From Gemmatimonadota bacterium (GTDB taxonomy: Bacteria > Latescibacterota > UBA2968 > UBA8231): DNA of 17,961 nucleotides. The stretch is from contig JAPPEF010000291.1 of NCBI GenBank assembly GCA_028875335.1, positions 1 through 17,961 of the forward strand, written 5' to 3'. The notes under the pieces are model-generated. The model was given only the letters and a program-made list of their open reading frames with translations, made no database searches and was not told the origin of the DNA. The position numbers were made by a program, and so were the translations under genes. This document shows positions 1-7,705 of the stretch, piece by piece; positions within the stretch are counted from its first letter, which is position 1, and each line of letters opens with the position of its first letter.

Positions 1-344
1 TCGCCGAACACGGCGGCCAAGTCCCGCCCGATCTGGCCGCGCTCGAACGCCTGCCCGGAGTGGGGCACAAAACCGCGCAAGTCGTGCTCGCGCAGAACTT
101 CGGCGTGCCGACCTTTCCCGTAGATACCCACATCCATCGGCTGATTTACCGCTGGGGCCTGTCCAACGGCAAGAACGTTGAGCAGACGGAACGAGACTGC
201 AAGCGCCTCTTTCCCCAAGAGCGCTGGAATGACCTGCACCTGCAAATCATCTACTTTGGCCGCGAGCACTGCCCAGCGCGCGGGCACCAGCCGGCCGAGT
301 GCCTGTTGTGCAGCAGGATAGGACGCAAGAGTCTGTTCAAGTAA
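1..344 (+). CDS. nth: Endonuclease III, 3' part (5' end outside window)
   Basis: DNA glycosylase/AP lyase of base-excision repair that removes oxidised pyrimidines. The frame is open from base 3, so the gene begins upstream of the window. Visible in order are the helix-hairpin-helix LPGVGHKTA, whose Lys is the Schiff-base lysine of the family, then FGVPTFPVDTHIHR with the catalytic Asp of the VDTH motif, then a C-terminal cysteine cluster. That cluster reads C-x9-C-x2-C and then ends SRIGRKSLFK. The usual family pattern is C-x6-C-x2-C-x5-C, so the last cysteine is missing and the first spacing is longer. Variants of this type exist among endonuclease III proteins; whether this one holds a [4Fe-4S] cluster cannot be told from sequence. 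The next gene starts 21 bases after the stop, so they may be co-transcribed. Confidence 0.92.
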   Translation, partial: AEHGGQVPPDLAALERLPGVGHKTAQVVLAQNFGVPTFPVDTHIHRLIYRWGLSNGKNVEQTERDCKRLFPQERWNDLHLQIIYFGREHCPARGHQPAECLLCSRIGRKSLFK

Positions 345-364
345 TTAGAGCAAAACAGAGCATC

Positions 365-1645
365 ATGCCTGAATCGAACTACGGACAAAGCTATCTGCTA
401 GCGGAAAACGGGACGAGGGCGGACGAATTGGCGCACTTAGACCGAATCACCTCGCGGCGGCACTTCCTATCGACCGTAGGCAAGGGAGCGGCGCTAGCAG
501 GCCTCGGCGTCTTTGGCGCTGGTCCAAGCTGTAGCGAGGGCCCCGTTCAGCCGGAGGGAAACGGGGTCAGCGCGGCAGCGGTTGGGCTACCCAAGCCGGA
601 CATGATCGTCCACTCGCAACACCCATTCAACGGCGAGTTTCCCCCATATCTGCTCGCCGCGGACGTCACGCCGACCGCGCGCCATTTCGTGCGCAACAAC
701 GGCAGCATCCCCGAGCGCGCCCTGCGCCGTGATGCCCAAGGCTGGAGCCTGACTATTGACGGCGAGGTCCGCAATCAACGCGCCTTTTCGCTGGACGATT
801 TGCACAGCCTGCCGCAAGTCACCCTAAAGGTCGTGTTGGAATGCGCGGGAAACGGTCGTAGCTCATTCGCGCCCACGGTGGGCGGTACTCAGTGGATTCG
901 CGGGGCCGTGGCCTGTAGCGAGTGGACGGGCGTGCGCTTGCGCGACGTGTTGCAAGCGGCCGAAGTAACCGAGAAAGCCGTGTACCTCGCCAACTACGGC
1001 GAGGACGACCCTCCGTTTTCGCGGGGCATTCCCATTGAGAAAGCCATGGACGAGCACACGTTAATCGCGCTCAAAATGAACGGCGAGCCGCTGCCGGCGG
1101 CCCACGGATTTCCAGCGCGCTTGCTCGTTCCAGGTTGGATCGGCAGTTCCATGCAGAAGTGGCTCAACCGCATCTGGGTGCGCGACACCGTCCACGACTC
1201 CGATAAAATGACCGGCTATTCCTACCGCGTTCCAGCCTATCCGGTAGAACCGGGGGAACCGCCGCCAGAAGCCGACATGGTCATTGCCACCTCGTGGGTC
1301 GTCAAGTCACTCATCACCGCGCCACAAGCCAACGCGACCGTCCAAGCGGGCGTTCCACTCAGCGCGAGCGGACACGCTTGGGCCGGCGAGCGCGATGTGG
1401 CCAAGGTGCTCGTCTCCACCGACCTCGGCATCCAGTGGCAAGAGGCCGAGTTGACCCCGCCAGCCAATAAATACGCTTGGTATGGTTGGAGCGCCGAGCT
1501 AACCTTTGCGAGCAAGGGCTACTACGAAATTTGGGCGCGGGCGTTTGACGATGCGGGCAACGCCCAGCCTTTCCGCCAGCCTTGGAACCCCAAAGGCTAC
1601 CTCGGCAACGTCATTCACCGAGTGCCAATCGCGGTCTCGGCGTGA
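365..1645 (+). CDS. Tat-exported sulfite-oxidase-like molybdopterin oxidoreductase
   Basis: 426 aa from ATG 365. An in-frame GTG at 299 would run back into the nth gene and is less likely. Residues 30-55 form a twin-arginine signal (SRRHFLSTVGKGAALAGLGV), so the protein folds with its cofactor and is then exported. Residues about 95-290 are the oxidoreductase molybdopterin-binding domain: DGEVRNQRAFSLDDL, then VVLECAGNGR, where Cys160 is the expected Mo ligand, then GFPARLLVPGWIG and the KWLNRIWV helix. Residues about 292-426 match the Mo-cofactor oxidoreductase dimerisation domain (GHAWAGERDVAKVLVS, then YYEIWARAFDDAGNAQP). The family includes sulfite oxidase/dehydrogenase, plant-type nitrate reductase and MsrP-like proteins; no haem domain is fused here, so a separate electron acceptor is needed. 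Substrate unknown. The signal ends GAGPSC, a poor lipobox. Confidence 0.9.
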   Translation: MPESNYGQSYLLAENGTRADELAHLDRITSRRHFLSTVGKGAALAGLGVFGAGPSCSEGPVQPEGNGVSAAAVGLPKPDMIVHSQHPFNGEFPPYLLAADVTPTARHFVRNNGSIPERALRRDAQGWSLTIDGEVRNQRAFSLDDLHSLPQVTLKVVLECAGNGRSSFAPTVGGTQWIRGAVACSEWTGVRLRDVLQAAEVTEKAVYLANYGEDDPPFSRGIPIEKAMDEHTLIALKMNGEPLPAAHGFPARLLVPGWIGSSMQKWLNRIWVRDTVHDSDKMTGYSYRVPAYPVEPGEPPPEADMVIATSWVVKSLITAPQANATVQAGVPLSASGHAWAGERDVAKVLVSTDLGIQWQEAELTPPANKYAWYGWSAELTFASKGYYEIWARAFDDAGNAQPFRQPWNPKGYLGNVIHRVPIAVSA

Positions 1646-1674
1646 GTGTGAATAAAACGCGAAAGGAACCGAAC

Positions 1675-2538
1675 ATGAGCGATAATCTGCGGCTGTTGTC
1701 CATCGGCGCGCATCCGGCCGACATCTTTGACCAATCGGGCGGCACCATGGCCCATCACGTCGCCCGCGGCGACTGGGTCGGCTGCGTGGTGCTCACGCAT
1801 GGGGCGAGAGTCCACGACAAGGTGATCAGCGACGAGATGTTCCACCGGGCAGAAGTCCCGCAAGCCGACCAACTAACGGCGCTAATGGCCGAGCGCGCCG
1901 ACGTCAAGGCCGACGAAGTGCGGCGGGCTTGTGCTCTACTCGGCGTCGAGGAAATCCACTTTTTTGGGGCCGACGACGCCGTGTTGCGGGTCACCGAAGA
2001 AGCTGTGCGCCGCCTTGCGCGGCTGGTGCGCGAACTGCGGCCGGATGTGGTGCTGACCCACTTTCCCAAGGAAGGCGACGGGCTGACCAACGCCCATGCC
2101 ATCTGCGGTCAAATCGTCCTCCACGCGCTTGCGCTGGCCTACGGGGTGGATCCCGGCGACAGTCGTCCGCCGCATCGAGTCGCCCAGGTTTTCTATTTCG
2201 GCACTGGGGCTGCCTCGGTTCCGCGCAGTGTCTGGGATTCGGAGGGCGGCTACTACAACGATGTCTTTATCGACATTACCGACGTAGTCGACAAGAAGCT
2301 GGCAGCGCTAGATTGCCTAGAAAGCCAGGGCTACGGCGGGGCGTATGCGCGCAAGCGGATCGAGACCAGCGACGGGGCCTTTGGCACAGCCGCCGGGTGC
2401 GCGTACGCCGAGGGCTTTATCAAAGCCAACGCCGAGACCCATTACTACCTGCCGCTGACTGAGCACGCCATAAAGAAAGCGCGAATGTCGGATCACGAGC
2501 ATATCGTCGAACAGTCGTTCAAGGTCCAGACCGATTGA
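1675..2538 (+). CDS. PIG-L/LmbE family deacetylase-like protein
   Basis: 287 aa from ATG 1675, preceded by GAAAGGAA as ribosome site. An in-frame open stretch reaches back to 1582 inside the upstream gene, but ATG 1675 gives the natural family N-terminus. PIG-L proteins are Zn-dependent N-deacetylases acting on N-acetylglucosamine conjugates and similar amides. The N-terminal metal motif reads GAHPADIFDQSGG rather than the canonical AHPDDxE. His13 and Asp16, which match the metal ligands of MshB, are kept, but the position of the general-base Asp is Ala15. The third ligand is probably His141 in LTNAHAICGQ, after THFPKEGDG. The gene follows the molybdoenzyme gene by 29 bases, so the two are probably one transcript. 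Its stop lies 3 bases from the stop of the opposing protease gene. Activity and substrate are open. Confidence 0.85.
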   Translation: MSDNLRLLSIGAHPADIFDQSGGTMAHHVARGDWVGCVVLTHGARVHDKVISDEMFHRAEVPQADQLTALMAERADVKADEVRRACALLGVEEIHFFGADDAVLRVTEEAVRRLARLVRELRPDVVLTHFPKEGDGLTNAHAICGQIVLHALALAYGVDPGDSRPPHRVAQVFYFGTGAASVPRSVWDSEGGYYNDVFIDITDVVDKKLAALDCLESQGYGGAYARKRIETSDGAFGTAAGCAYAEGFIKANAETHYYLPLTEHAIKKARMSDHEHIVEQSFKVQTD

Positions 2539-2541
2539 TCC

Positions 2542-3735
2542 TTACTCCATCCCGGCCAGTCGCTCCGCCAAGTCCTCTTGCGTCGTCCCAATGTCGAAGG
2601 AGCCAATATCCCGTCCGTCCAAGCTGTTGGCTAATCCGCTCAGATTGGCGGGTGTCGTCGGCTTGGCCACTACGCCCACCTCGTCGAGCAATTCGTGAAT
2701 TTTGTCGGCGCGGATGCCGAACCCCAAGGCAGCTTGTGAGATGCGTGCAGGGGCACCGCCTATGCTGAGCACCACATTCTCAATACCCGCGTTGTTGATG
2801 GCTACCACTTGACCCGAATCGTCGAAAATGGGGCTGCCGCTGGTGCCGCCGGACAGGTCGAGGTTGTGCTGGACGACGTAGGAGTCGGACGCGGTGTACA
2901 TTTCGCCTCGGAAGGGCGGGCGCAAGGCACTGATCGTGCCATTCTTAAAGGTGCCAATCGGGAAGAGACGAGACAGCTCGCCGCCCTGGAGTTCGCCGGG
3001 AAATCCCAACGTCGCGATCGGGGCACCAACTCTCAAGCGATAAACCGCATTGCTCGTCGCCAAGCGGGCGCGCCGCCCAATGAAGCCTTCGGAGATGTGC
3101 AGCGTACCCACGTCGGGCGAACTCAGATCGTCGGGATTCCATTGCGGGTGCGACCAAGAAGCACCAATGAAGAAATAATTTCCTTGGTACGAGAGATCGG
3201 TCGTCAGGTTTTGCACCACGATCCACGTCCTCTGTAGATCGGTTCCATACCTGTTGTTGAATGCCGCTACTTGACCGTCCAATTCAACCAGTCCATCTAT
3301 GATGTGCCCATTGGTAACAAGCGTACCGCTTTCCACGGCAAAGCTCGTTCCGATGAATGTAATAGTCCAATCCTCTATGTTTCCGTTGTACACCCCGTGG
3401 AGCACGGCGTACACGGAGTACTGCAAAGAATGGACGATCCCGCTCCAATCCCCAATTTGACCTTCCAACTCCTCCACGCGCTCTTGTAGATCCTCAAATT
3501 CCGACCGCGTGATACTCGTTTGCGTCAGCTTGGCGCGCACTGCGCCGATCTCCTCGGCATTGTCCGCCGTCACCCCGAGGGCATCGAGCCGCGCCAACAA
3601 ACTCAGCCGGTCCTCCTCTTGGGCGGCTTCAACTTCGGAAAGACGCTGCTCTAATTCATCCACCCGCTCCGCGAGCGGATTCTCTGCGCAGGAGAAAAAG
3701 ACCGCGCTTAGGAAAAACAAGAAAAACAAACGCAT
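2542..3735 (-). CDS. Trypsin-like serine protease lipoprotein with N-terminal coiled coil
   Basis: 397 aa; ATG is the complement of 3733-3735, with GAAAGGA as ribosome site. Residues 1-16 are a lipoprotein signal ending FFSC, so Cys16 is probably lipidated. Residues about 20-95 are heptad-like and charged (ERVDELEQRLSEVEAAQEE, then DLQERVEELEGQI), predicting a coiled coil that could form a stalk. Residues about 100-355 are a chymotrypsin-fold protease with a complete triad: His144 in LVTNGHIIDG, Asp208 in SSPDVGTLHI, Ser299 in SGGTSGSPIFDDSG. No PDZ domain follows; the last 40 residues are a short low-complexity tail. It resembles DegP-type protease domains, but without PDZ it is not a standard HtrA. 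Probable location: periplasmic face of a membrane or cell surface. It stands alone on this strand, divergent from the ABC importer operon. Confidence 0.88.
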   Translation of the reverse strand: MRLFFLFFLSAVFFSCAENPLAERVDELEQRLSEVEAAQEEDRLSLLARLDALGVTADNAEEIGAVRAKLTQTSITRSEFEDLQERVEELEGQIGDWSGIVHSLQYSVYAVLHGVYNGNIEDWTITFIGTSFAVESGTLVTNGHIIDGLVELDGQVAAFNNRYGTDLQRTWIVVQNLTTDLSYQGNYFFIGASWSHPQWNPDDLSSPDVGTLHISEGFIGRRARLATSNAVYRLRVGAPIATLGFPGELQGGELSRLFPIGTFKNGTISALRPPFRGEMYTASDSYVVQHNLDLSGGTSGSPIFDDSGQVVAINNAGIENVVLSIGGAPARISQAALGFGIRADKIHELLDEVGVVAKPTTPANLSGLANSLDGRDIGSFDIGTTQEDLAERLAGME

Positions 3736-3855
3736 AGAATATCCTTTCGGGATTGGCGCATTGCTTGCAGATGCGCCTAAACGTAGTTTGTCAACAGCAT
3801 CGTCGTGCGATAATGACCAATTCTATTTCTGTGAACAAGGCTCTGTACCCTTTTC
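3736..3855. promoter_or_regulatory. Divergent intergenic region between protease and ABC importer genes
   Basis: The 120 bases between two divergent starts must carry both promoters. On the plus strand TTGTCA (3788-3793) and GATAAT (3809-3814) could be -35 and -10 boxes. The 15-base spacer is short, but TG at 3806-3807 makes an extended -10 (TGCGATAAT). The importer start at 3856 has no good Shine-Dalgarno; AAGG at 3837-3840 is 15 bases away. The minus-strand gene has GAAAGGA before its ATG. No clear operator palindrome was seen. Confidence 0.3.
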
Positions 3856-5109
3856 ATGCCATTAGTCCTTGCGCTCCTCCTCGTCCTTTCATCCTGCAGC
3901 CCTGAGCCGCGCCAAGACACCACCGTCACCCTCGAGTTCTGGACCATTGCCCTCGGCGATGCATTCGCCGACTACATCTTGGGCATGATCGCCGAGTACG
4001 AGCAGGCGCATCCCGGCGTAAAAGTCAAGTGGGTCGATGTCAGCGGCGGCGAAGTAGCCGAGAAGTTCCTCGCCGCCTTGGTCGGCGACGCGCCCCCAGA
4101 CTTGGCCAACATCTACGACCTGCCCCGCTTCCTGCAATACGACATCCTCGTCAACATGGACGAAGCGGTCGCCCCCGCTGAAAAGGCCAAACGGCTTGAA
4201 AACTTCTGGCGCGGCGTCGGCTACTTCCAAGGCAGCAACTACGCCATCCCCTGGTACGTCGGCGTCACCATGCTCTGGTACAACAAAGACCTCTTCGCCC
4301 AAGCTGGCCTCGACCCCGAGCGCCCGCCGACCACCATCGACGAAATGCTCGCCATGGGCCGCCAAATCCGCGAGCGCACCGGCAAATACGGCGTCTCTTG
4401 GCGGCTGCATCCCTCGCTCATAGCTCCACCTTGGGCGCTCTTACGCCTAGACGGGTTTTGGCCGCTGTTCGTTCCCAACGCCCGCCGCACCCGCATCAAC
4501 CATCCCGAGGCCAAGGCCATCTTTCAGCAGTGGATCGACGCCTATCAGCAGGAGATCGTGCCACCCGAGGCCCTCGCCGCCTCCCACCGCGACGAGGTCA
4601 ATTGGTTTATCGAAGGACGCGCCGCCATGCTGCCCTTTTCCGGCGGCTGGATCACCCGCTACTTCGACGACTCCTTTGCCAAAAAGACAGTGCCTGCACC
4701 CATGCCGCGCGGCCGCCTCGGCCAAGTGCCGGCCACCAGCCAAGTCTTGGTCGTGCCCAAAGCCTCGCCCCACGTAGAGCAAGCCGTTGACTTCGGGCTG
4801 TTTGTCACCAACGACGCAAACCAACTCGAATTCTGCCGCCGCGTCGCCATTTTGCCCTCGACCGTTCAAGCCGCCGCCGACCCCTATTTCCGCCGCCCGC
4901 CCGCTACGTTGGCCGACGCCGCCAACCAGCTTTCCGCGGCTGACATCGCCCACTCCTTTGTCATGGCCCCGCCCGACGTCAAGGGCTGGAGCCGGATGGA
5001 GGACATCCTCTACGAGGAATTCGCCAAGGCATTGGCCGGCCAGCAGAGCGCGGACGCGGCCCTGAGCCGCATCGAATCCAAGTGGAACCACCTCTCGCGC
5101 TTCCATTGA
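3856..5109 (+). CDS. ABC transporter sugar-binding lipoprotein (extracellular solute-binding family 1)
   Basis: 417 aa. The signal is very short (MPLVLALLLVLSSC, Cys14 lipidated) and has no basic n-region. An in-frame stop at 3832 and the lack of another start codon leave ATG 3856 as the only choice. The mature part begins TTVTLEFWTIALGDAFADYI and shows family-1 landmarks: GVKVKWVDVSGGEVAEKFL, DAPPDLANIYDLP, YAIPWYVGVTMLWYNKDLF with AGLDPERPPTT, an EGRAAMLPFSGGW segment, and a C-terminal ILYEEFAKALAG helix. This is the MalE/UgpB-like high-affinity receptor that delivers a sugar or sugar derivative to the two permeases encoded directly downstream. The ligand cannot be read from sequence. It is the first gene of a three-gene importer unit. 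Confidence 0.9.
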   Translation: MPLVLALLLVLSSCSPEPRQDTTVTLEFWTIALGDAFADYILGMIAEYEQAHPGVKVKWVDVSGGEVAEKFLAALVGDAPPDLANIYDLPRFLQYDILVNMDEAVAPAEKAKRLENFWRGVGYFQGSNYAIPWYVGVTMLWYNKDLFAQAGLDPERPPTTIDEMLAMGRQIRERTGKYGVSWRLHPSLIAPPWALLRLDGFWPLFVPNARRTRINHPEAKAIFQQWIDAYQQEIVPPEALAASHRDEVNWFIEGRAAMLPFSGGWITRYFDDSFAKKTVPAPMPRGRLGQVPATSQVLVVPKASPHVEQAVDFGLFVTNDANQLEFCRRVAILPSTVQAAADPYFRRPPATLADAANQLSAADIAHSFVMAPPDVKGWSRMEDILYEEFAKALAGQQSADAALSRIESKWNHLSRFH

Positions 5110-5120
5110 GACCAAACGCC

Positions 5121-6041
5121 ATGTACGGACGCTACGCACCTTACTTTTTCGTCGCCCCTGGGCTATTGCTCCTAGTCGTGTTCTTCGCCTATCCCTTGCT
5201 CGACACGCTCTATCTCAGCCTGCACCGCTACAACATCTTCTCGCCGCCCACCTTCGTCGGCCTCGACAATTTCCGCCGCGCTTGGGGCGACGAGCTGTTC
5301 TGGCGGGTCTTGGCCAATACCCTGCTCTACGCGATCATCGTCGTGCCCGCGCTCGTCGTGCTCTCGTTTTTCATGGCGCTCCTGCTCGACAACTCGCTGC
5401 GGCTGATCAAGGTATTTCGCACCCTGTACTACATTCCGGTCGTCACTTCCATCGTCGTCGCTGGCATAGTCTGGAAGTGGCTGTACAATGCCGACGGCCT
5501 GCTCAACGCCTTTCTCAAGGGGCTGGGCGTCAGCGGCCCGTCGTGGCTAGCCGATGTGCGCGGCGTCCCCGAGGCGTTCTTGGGCCTGCTGGGCGTGGAG
5601 ACCCAAGCCGCGTGGTTGACCGAGCCGGCGATTGCCTTGTTTGCCGTGGCCATGGTCACCGTGTGGAAGGCCGCGCCGTACTACATGATCATCTATCTAG
5701 CCGGCTTGCAGGGCATCCCAGCCCAGCTCAAAGAAGCCGCCCGCGTCGATGGCGCTGGTTGGTGGCAGGTCGTGCGCCACGTCATCATCCCGACGATCAA
5801 GCCCTATACGCTCGTGGTCTCCATCATCGCCACCATCGCCGCCTTGCGCACCTTTGGCGAAGTGTACGTGATGACCGGCGGCGGTCCTTTTCACCGCACC
5901 AACCTATTGGCCTATTACATCTACACGCTCGGGTTCAAATACCTCGAAGTAGGGTACGCCGCGGCTGTCTCGCTCTGCTTGCTGGTCGTCATATTGGTCT
6001 TTGCCCTGCTCAACTTTCGCATTGCCGGCCGAGGAGACTGA
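5121..6041 (+). CDS. Carbohydrate ABC transporter permease, MalF/UgpA type
   Basis: 306 aa from ATG 5121, 11 bases after the binding-protein stop; no strong ribosome site, so translation may depend on the gene before it. Hydrophobic segments lie near residues 8-33, 66-90, 100-120, 168-194, 228-245 and 275-298, the six-helix MalF/UgpA pattern. The cytoplasmic EAA loop EAARVDGAGWWQVVRHVIIP (205-224) is the docking site for the ATPase. Between helices 3 and 4 a FL-x-x-LGV...WL-x-[DE] element occurs twice (131-145 and 153-168); relatives usually have one, so this looks like a small internal duplication. Works as a heterodimer with the next permease. The ATPase subunit is not encoded in the window. 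Confidence 0.92.
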   Translation: MYGRYAPYFFVAPGLLLLVVFFAYPLLDTLYLSLHRYNIFSPPTFVGLDNFRRAWGDELFWRVLANTLLYAIIVVPALVVLSFFMALLLDNSLRLIKVFRTLYYIPVVTSIVVAGIVWKWLYNADGLLNAFLKGLGVSGPSWLADVRGVPEAFLGLLGVETQAAWLTEPAIALFAVAMVTVWKAAPYYMIIYLAGLQGIPAQLKEAARVDGAGWWQVVRHVIIPTIKPYTLVVSIIATIAALRTFGEVYVMTGGGPFHRTNLLAYYIYTLGFKYLEVGYAAAVSLCLLVVILVFALLNFRIAGRGD

Positions 6042-6042
6042 G

Positions 6043-6858
6043 ATGGTCAAGCGCATTCTGCTATACGCTATCCTGTGCTCGGTCGGCGCGGTCTTGCTGG
6101 CTCCTTTCGCCTGGCTGCTATCTACCGCACTCAAAGCCGAGTCGGCCGATCTATTCGCCCATCCGCCGCAGTGGATTCCCGACCCCATCGTCTGGGGCAA
6201 CTTCGCCAAGGCTTGGAACATCCTCCCGTTTATGCGCTATCTCTTCAATACCTTCTACATTGCCATCGCCACGGTCCTACTCAACTTGACGTGCTGCTCG
6301 CTGGCCGGTTTCGCCCTCGCCCGCATGAATTTCCGTGGACGCCAAGCCATTTTCTACTGCATATTGGCCACGACCATGGTGCCGTTCCAAGTCCTCTTAA
6401 TCCCGCTCTTCATCGTCACCTTGAAGCTCGGCCTCGTGGATTCATACGCCGGCGTCATCCTGCCGGTGGCGGTCAACGCCTTTGGCATCTTCCTCCTGCG
6501 CCAAGCCTTCACCACCATTCCCACCGACTTAGAAGACGCCGCCCGCATCGATGGCTGCGGCCCGTGGACCATCTATGCGCGCATTATGATGCCCCTCGTC
6601 AAACCAGCCCTCGCCGCGCAGGCAGCCTTCACGTTCGTAGCTCAGTGGAACGACTTCCTGTGGCCGCTGGTGGTGCTCAAAAGCCGTGAGCTGTACACCC
6701 TGCAATTGGGACTGGCCAGCCTCCAAGGCGTCTTTGGCGTCAACTGGCGCTACATCTCAGCGGCCTCGATCATCGCCTTGGTGCCGACGGTGCTGTTCTT
6801 CCTCTTCACCCAGCGATTTTTCACACAGGGGCTGACGGCTGGTGCTGTGAAGGAATAG
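6043..6858 (+). CDS. Carbohydrate ABC transporter permease, MalG/UgpE type
   Basis: 271 aa from ATG 6043, one base after the stop of the first permease, with GAGGAG at 6031-6036 as ribosome site. Six hydrophobic segments and the EAA loop DAARIDGCGPWTIYARIMMP (165-184), followed by LVKPALAAQAAFTFVAQWND, are diagnostic for the MalG/UgpE partner. The C-terminus FTQRFFTQGLTAGAVKE is the usual family ending, so the gene is complete. It is the last recognisable gene of the importer; the following sequence changes character at once, into a toxin-antitoxin island. The gene at 10799, in the same direction, may once have followed it, but this is inference. Confidence 0.93.
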   Translation: MVKRILLYAILCSVGAVLLAPFAWLLSTALKAESADLFAHPPQWIPDPIVWGNFAKAWNILPFMRYLFNTFYIAIATVLLNLTCCSLAGFALARMNFRGRQAIFYCILATTMVPFQVLLIPLFIVTLKLGLVDSYAGVILPVAVNAFGIFLLRQAFTTIPTDLEDAARIDGCGPWTIYARIMMPLVKPALAAQAAFTFVAQWNDFLWPLVVLKSRELYTLQLGLASLQGVFGVNWRYISAASIIALVPTVLFFLFTQRFFTQGLTAGAVKE

Positions 6859-6967
6859 CAGTGCTGTTGAAGCCTACTGGCCTGGAGAACGGATTGCACG
6901 AATCGGGCTTATAGGGGAAATTGTGGGAATGCTGGAGGCATTGAGGAACGGGAAGGAAAATCAGTGA
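6851..6967 (+). pseudogene. Possible 3' scrap of a gene, ending in GTGA overlap with MNT gene
   Basis: The 105 bases between the permease and the MNT gene have no terminator-like hairpin, but one frame is open from 6851 to the TGA at 6965-6967. It reads plausibly as protein, including WPGERIARIGLIGEIVG then MLEALRNGKENQ. No start codon would cover it; the only in-frame candidates are GTG 6923 and ATG 6929 near its end. Its TGA overlaps the GTG start of the MNT gene as GTGA, the usual sign of translational coupling, so this may be the tail of a gene whose front was lost when the island joined the importer operon. The family is not recognised. It could also be chance: the frame is only 38 codons. 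Confidence 0.3.
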
Positions 6968-7287
6968 AAAAACAAGCGCTTGATCAGAAGACCCTAGATG
7001 ACATCATACGGCGCGTCGTAGAGGTCGCACAGCCGGAGCGGATTATTCTCTTCGGCTCCGCCGCCCGAGGCGACATGACGCGGAACAGCGACGTAGACCT
7101 CCTCATCATCAAGGAAGGCGGCGATGCGAATCTCAGGGCCCAGATTTACGAGAAGATGTACGGCGTGCGCGTCGCGGTTGATGCGATTCTGGTCTCGCCG
7201 GCGGATGTAGAGCGCTACAAGGATAGCCATGCGTTGGTCATCAAGCCGGCACTACAAGAGGGAAAAGTGGTGTATGAATCCGCCTGA
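6964..7287 (+). CDS. mntA: MNT-type nucleotidyltransferase, antitoxin of HEPN-MNT pair
   Basis: 107 aa from GTG 6964, with GGAAGGAAAA as ribosome site. It has the minimal nucleotidyltransferase core: LFGSAARGD (GS at 31-32), NSDVDLLI (Asp43 and Asp45) and a third acidic residue, Asp73, in RVAVDAILV, so all three metal-binding carboxylates are present and activity is expected. In characterised type VII MntA-HepT systems the MNT protein transfers AMP to the HEPN RNase and so neutralises it. The downstream HEPN gene overlaps this one by 14 bases, the normal arrangement. The symbol rests on architecture; the exact subfamily was not tested. MNT-HEPN modules are mobile and stabilise plasmids or islands. 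Confidence 0.88.
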   Translation: MKKQALDQKTLDDIIRRVVEVAQPERIILFGSAARGDMTRNSDVDLLIIKEGGDANLRAQIYEKMYGVRVAVDAILVSPADVERYKDSHALVIKPALQEGKVVYESA

Positions 7288-7705
7288 ACGTTTTCCGCCG
7301 GATGATCCACGCGAATGGCTGAATCGCGCCAAAAGCAGTTTCGCGATGGCGAAGAATCGCGTTCCCGATGCCTACTTGGAAGACCTGTGCTTCGGGGCGC
7401 AGCAGGCCGCCGAGAAAGCGATCAAAGCCGTGATGATCTCGCGCAATATCGACTTCCCCTATGTACACGACTTGGCCCTTTTGCTGTCGATACTCGAAAA
7501 AGATGGAGAGAATGTCCCAGATGAGGTTCGTCGCGCGACTATACTCACCCCCTATGCCGTGGACATACGCTATCCAAGCATCGAACAGCCCGTGTCCGAA
7601 CAAGACTACCGGGATGCGATAGAAATCGCCGAAGCCGTAATCCAGTGGGCGACTGACCGACTGTCCCCAGAGCTTGGAAATAGTCAACCGGATAAAGGCT
7701 TATGA
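7274..7705 (+). CDS. HEPN domain protein, predicted toxin partner of the MNT protein
   Basis: 143 aa from ATG 7274, overlapping the MNT gene by 14 bases, with AGAGGGA upstream. HEPN-domain features: an N-terminal helix WLNRAKSSFAMAKN, then LCFGAQQAAEKAIKAVMI, then FPYVHDLALLL (His65), and a late YAVDIRYP motif. These fit the PF05168-type HEPN proteins that accompany MNT genes. The textbook RNase signature R-x4-6-H is not clean: the nearest Arg to His65 is Arg57, seven residues between them. This subgroup may therefore use other residues, or work as a partner rather than a strong RNase. Its TGA at 7703-7705 overlaps an ATG at 7702 as ATGA, suggesting a third coupled gene once followed. Confidence 0.85.
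   Translation: MNPPERFPPDDPREWLNRAKSSFAMAKNRVPDAYLEDLCFGAQQAAEKAIKAVMISRNIDFPYVHDLALLLSILEKDGENVPDEVRRATILTPYAVDIRYPSIEQPVSEQDYRDAIEIAEAVIQWATDRLSPELGNSQPDKGL

Noticed and set aside
299..364. Upstream GTG 299 as start of the molybdoenzyme
   Set aside because: It would overlap the nth gene by 46 bases and adds residues before the Tat signal without any ribosome site; ATG 365 is preferred.
4447..5139. 230-codon minus-strand frame inside the binding-protein gene
   Set aside because: It is a mirror frame of a GC-rich gene with a clear family match; Gly/Val-rich composition is typical of such shadows.
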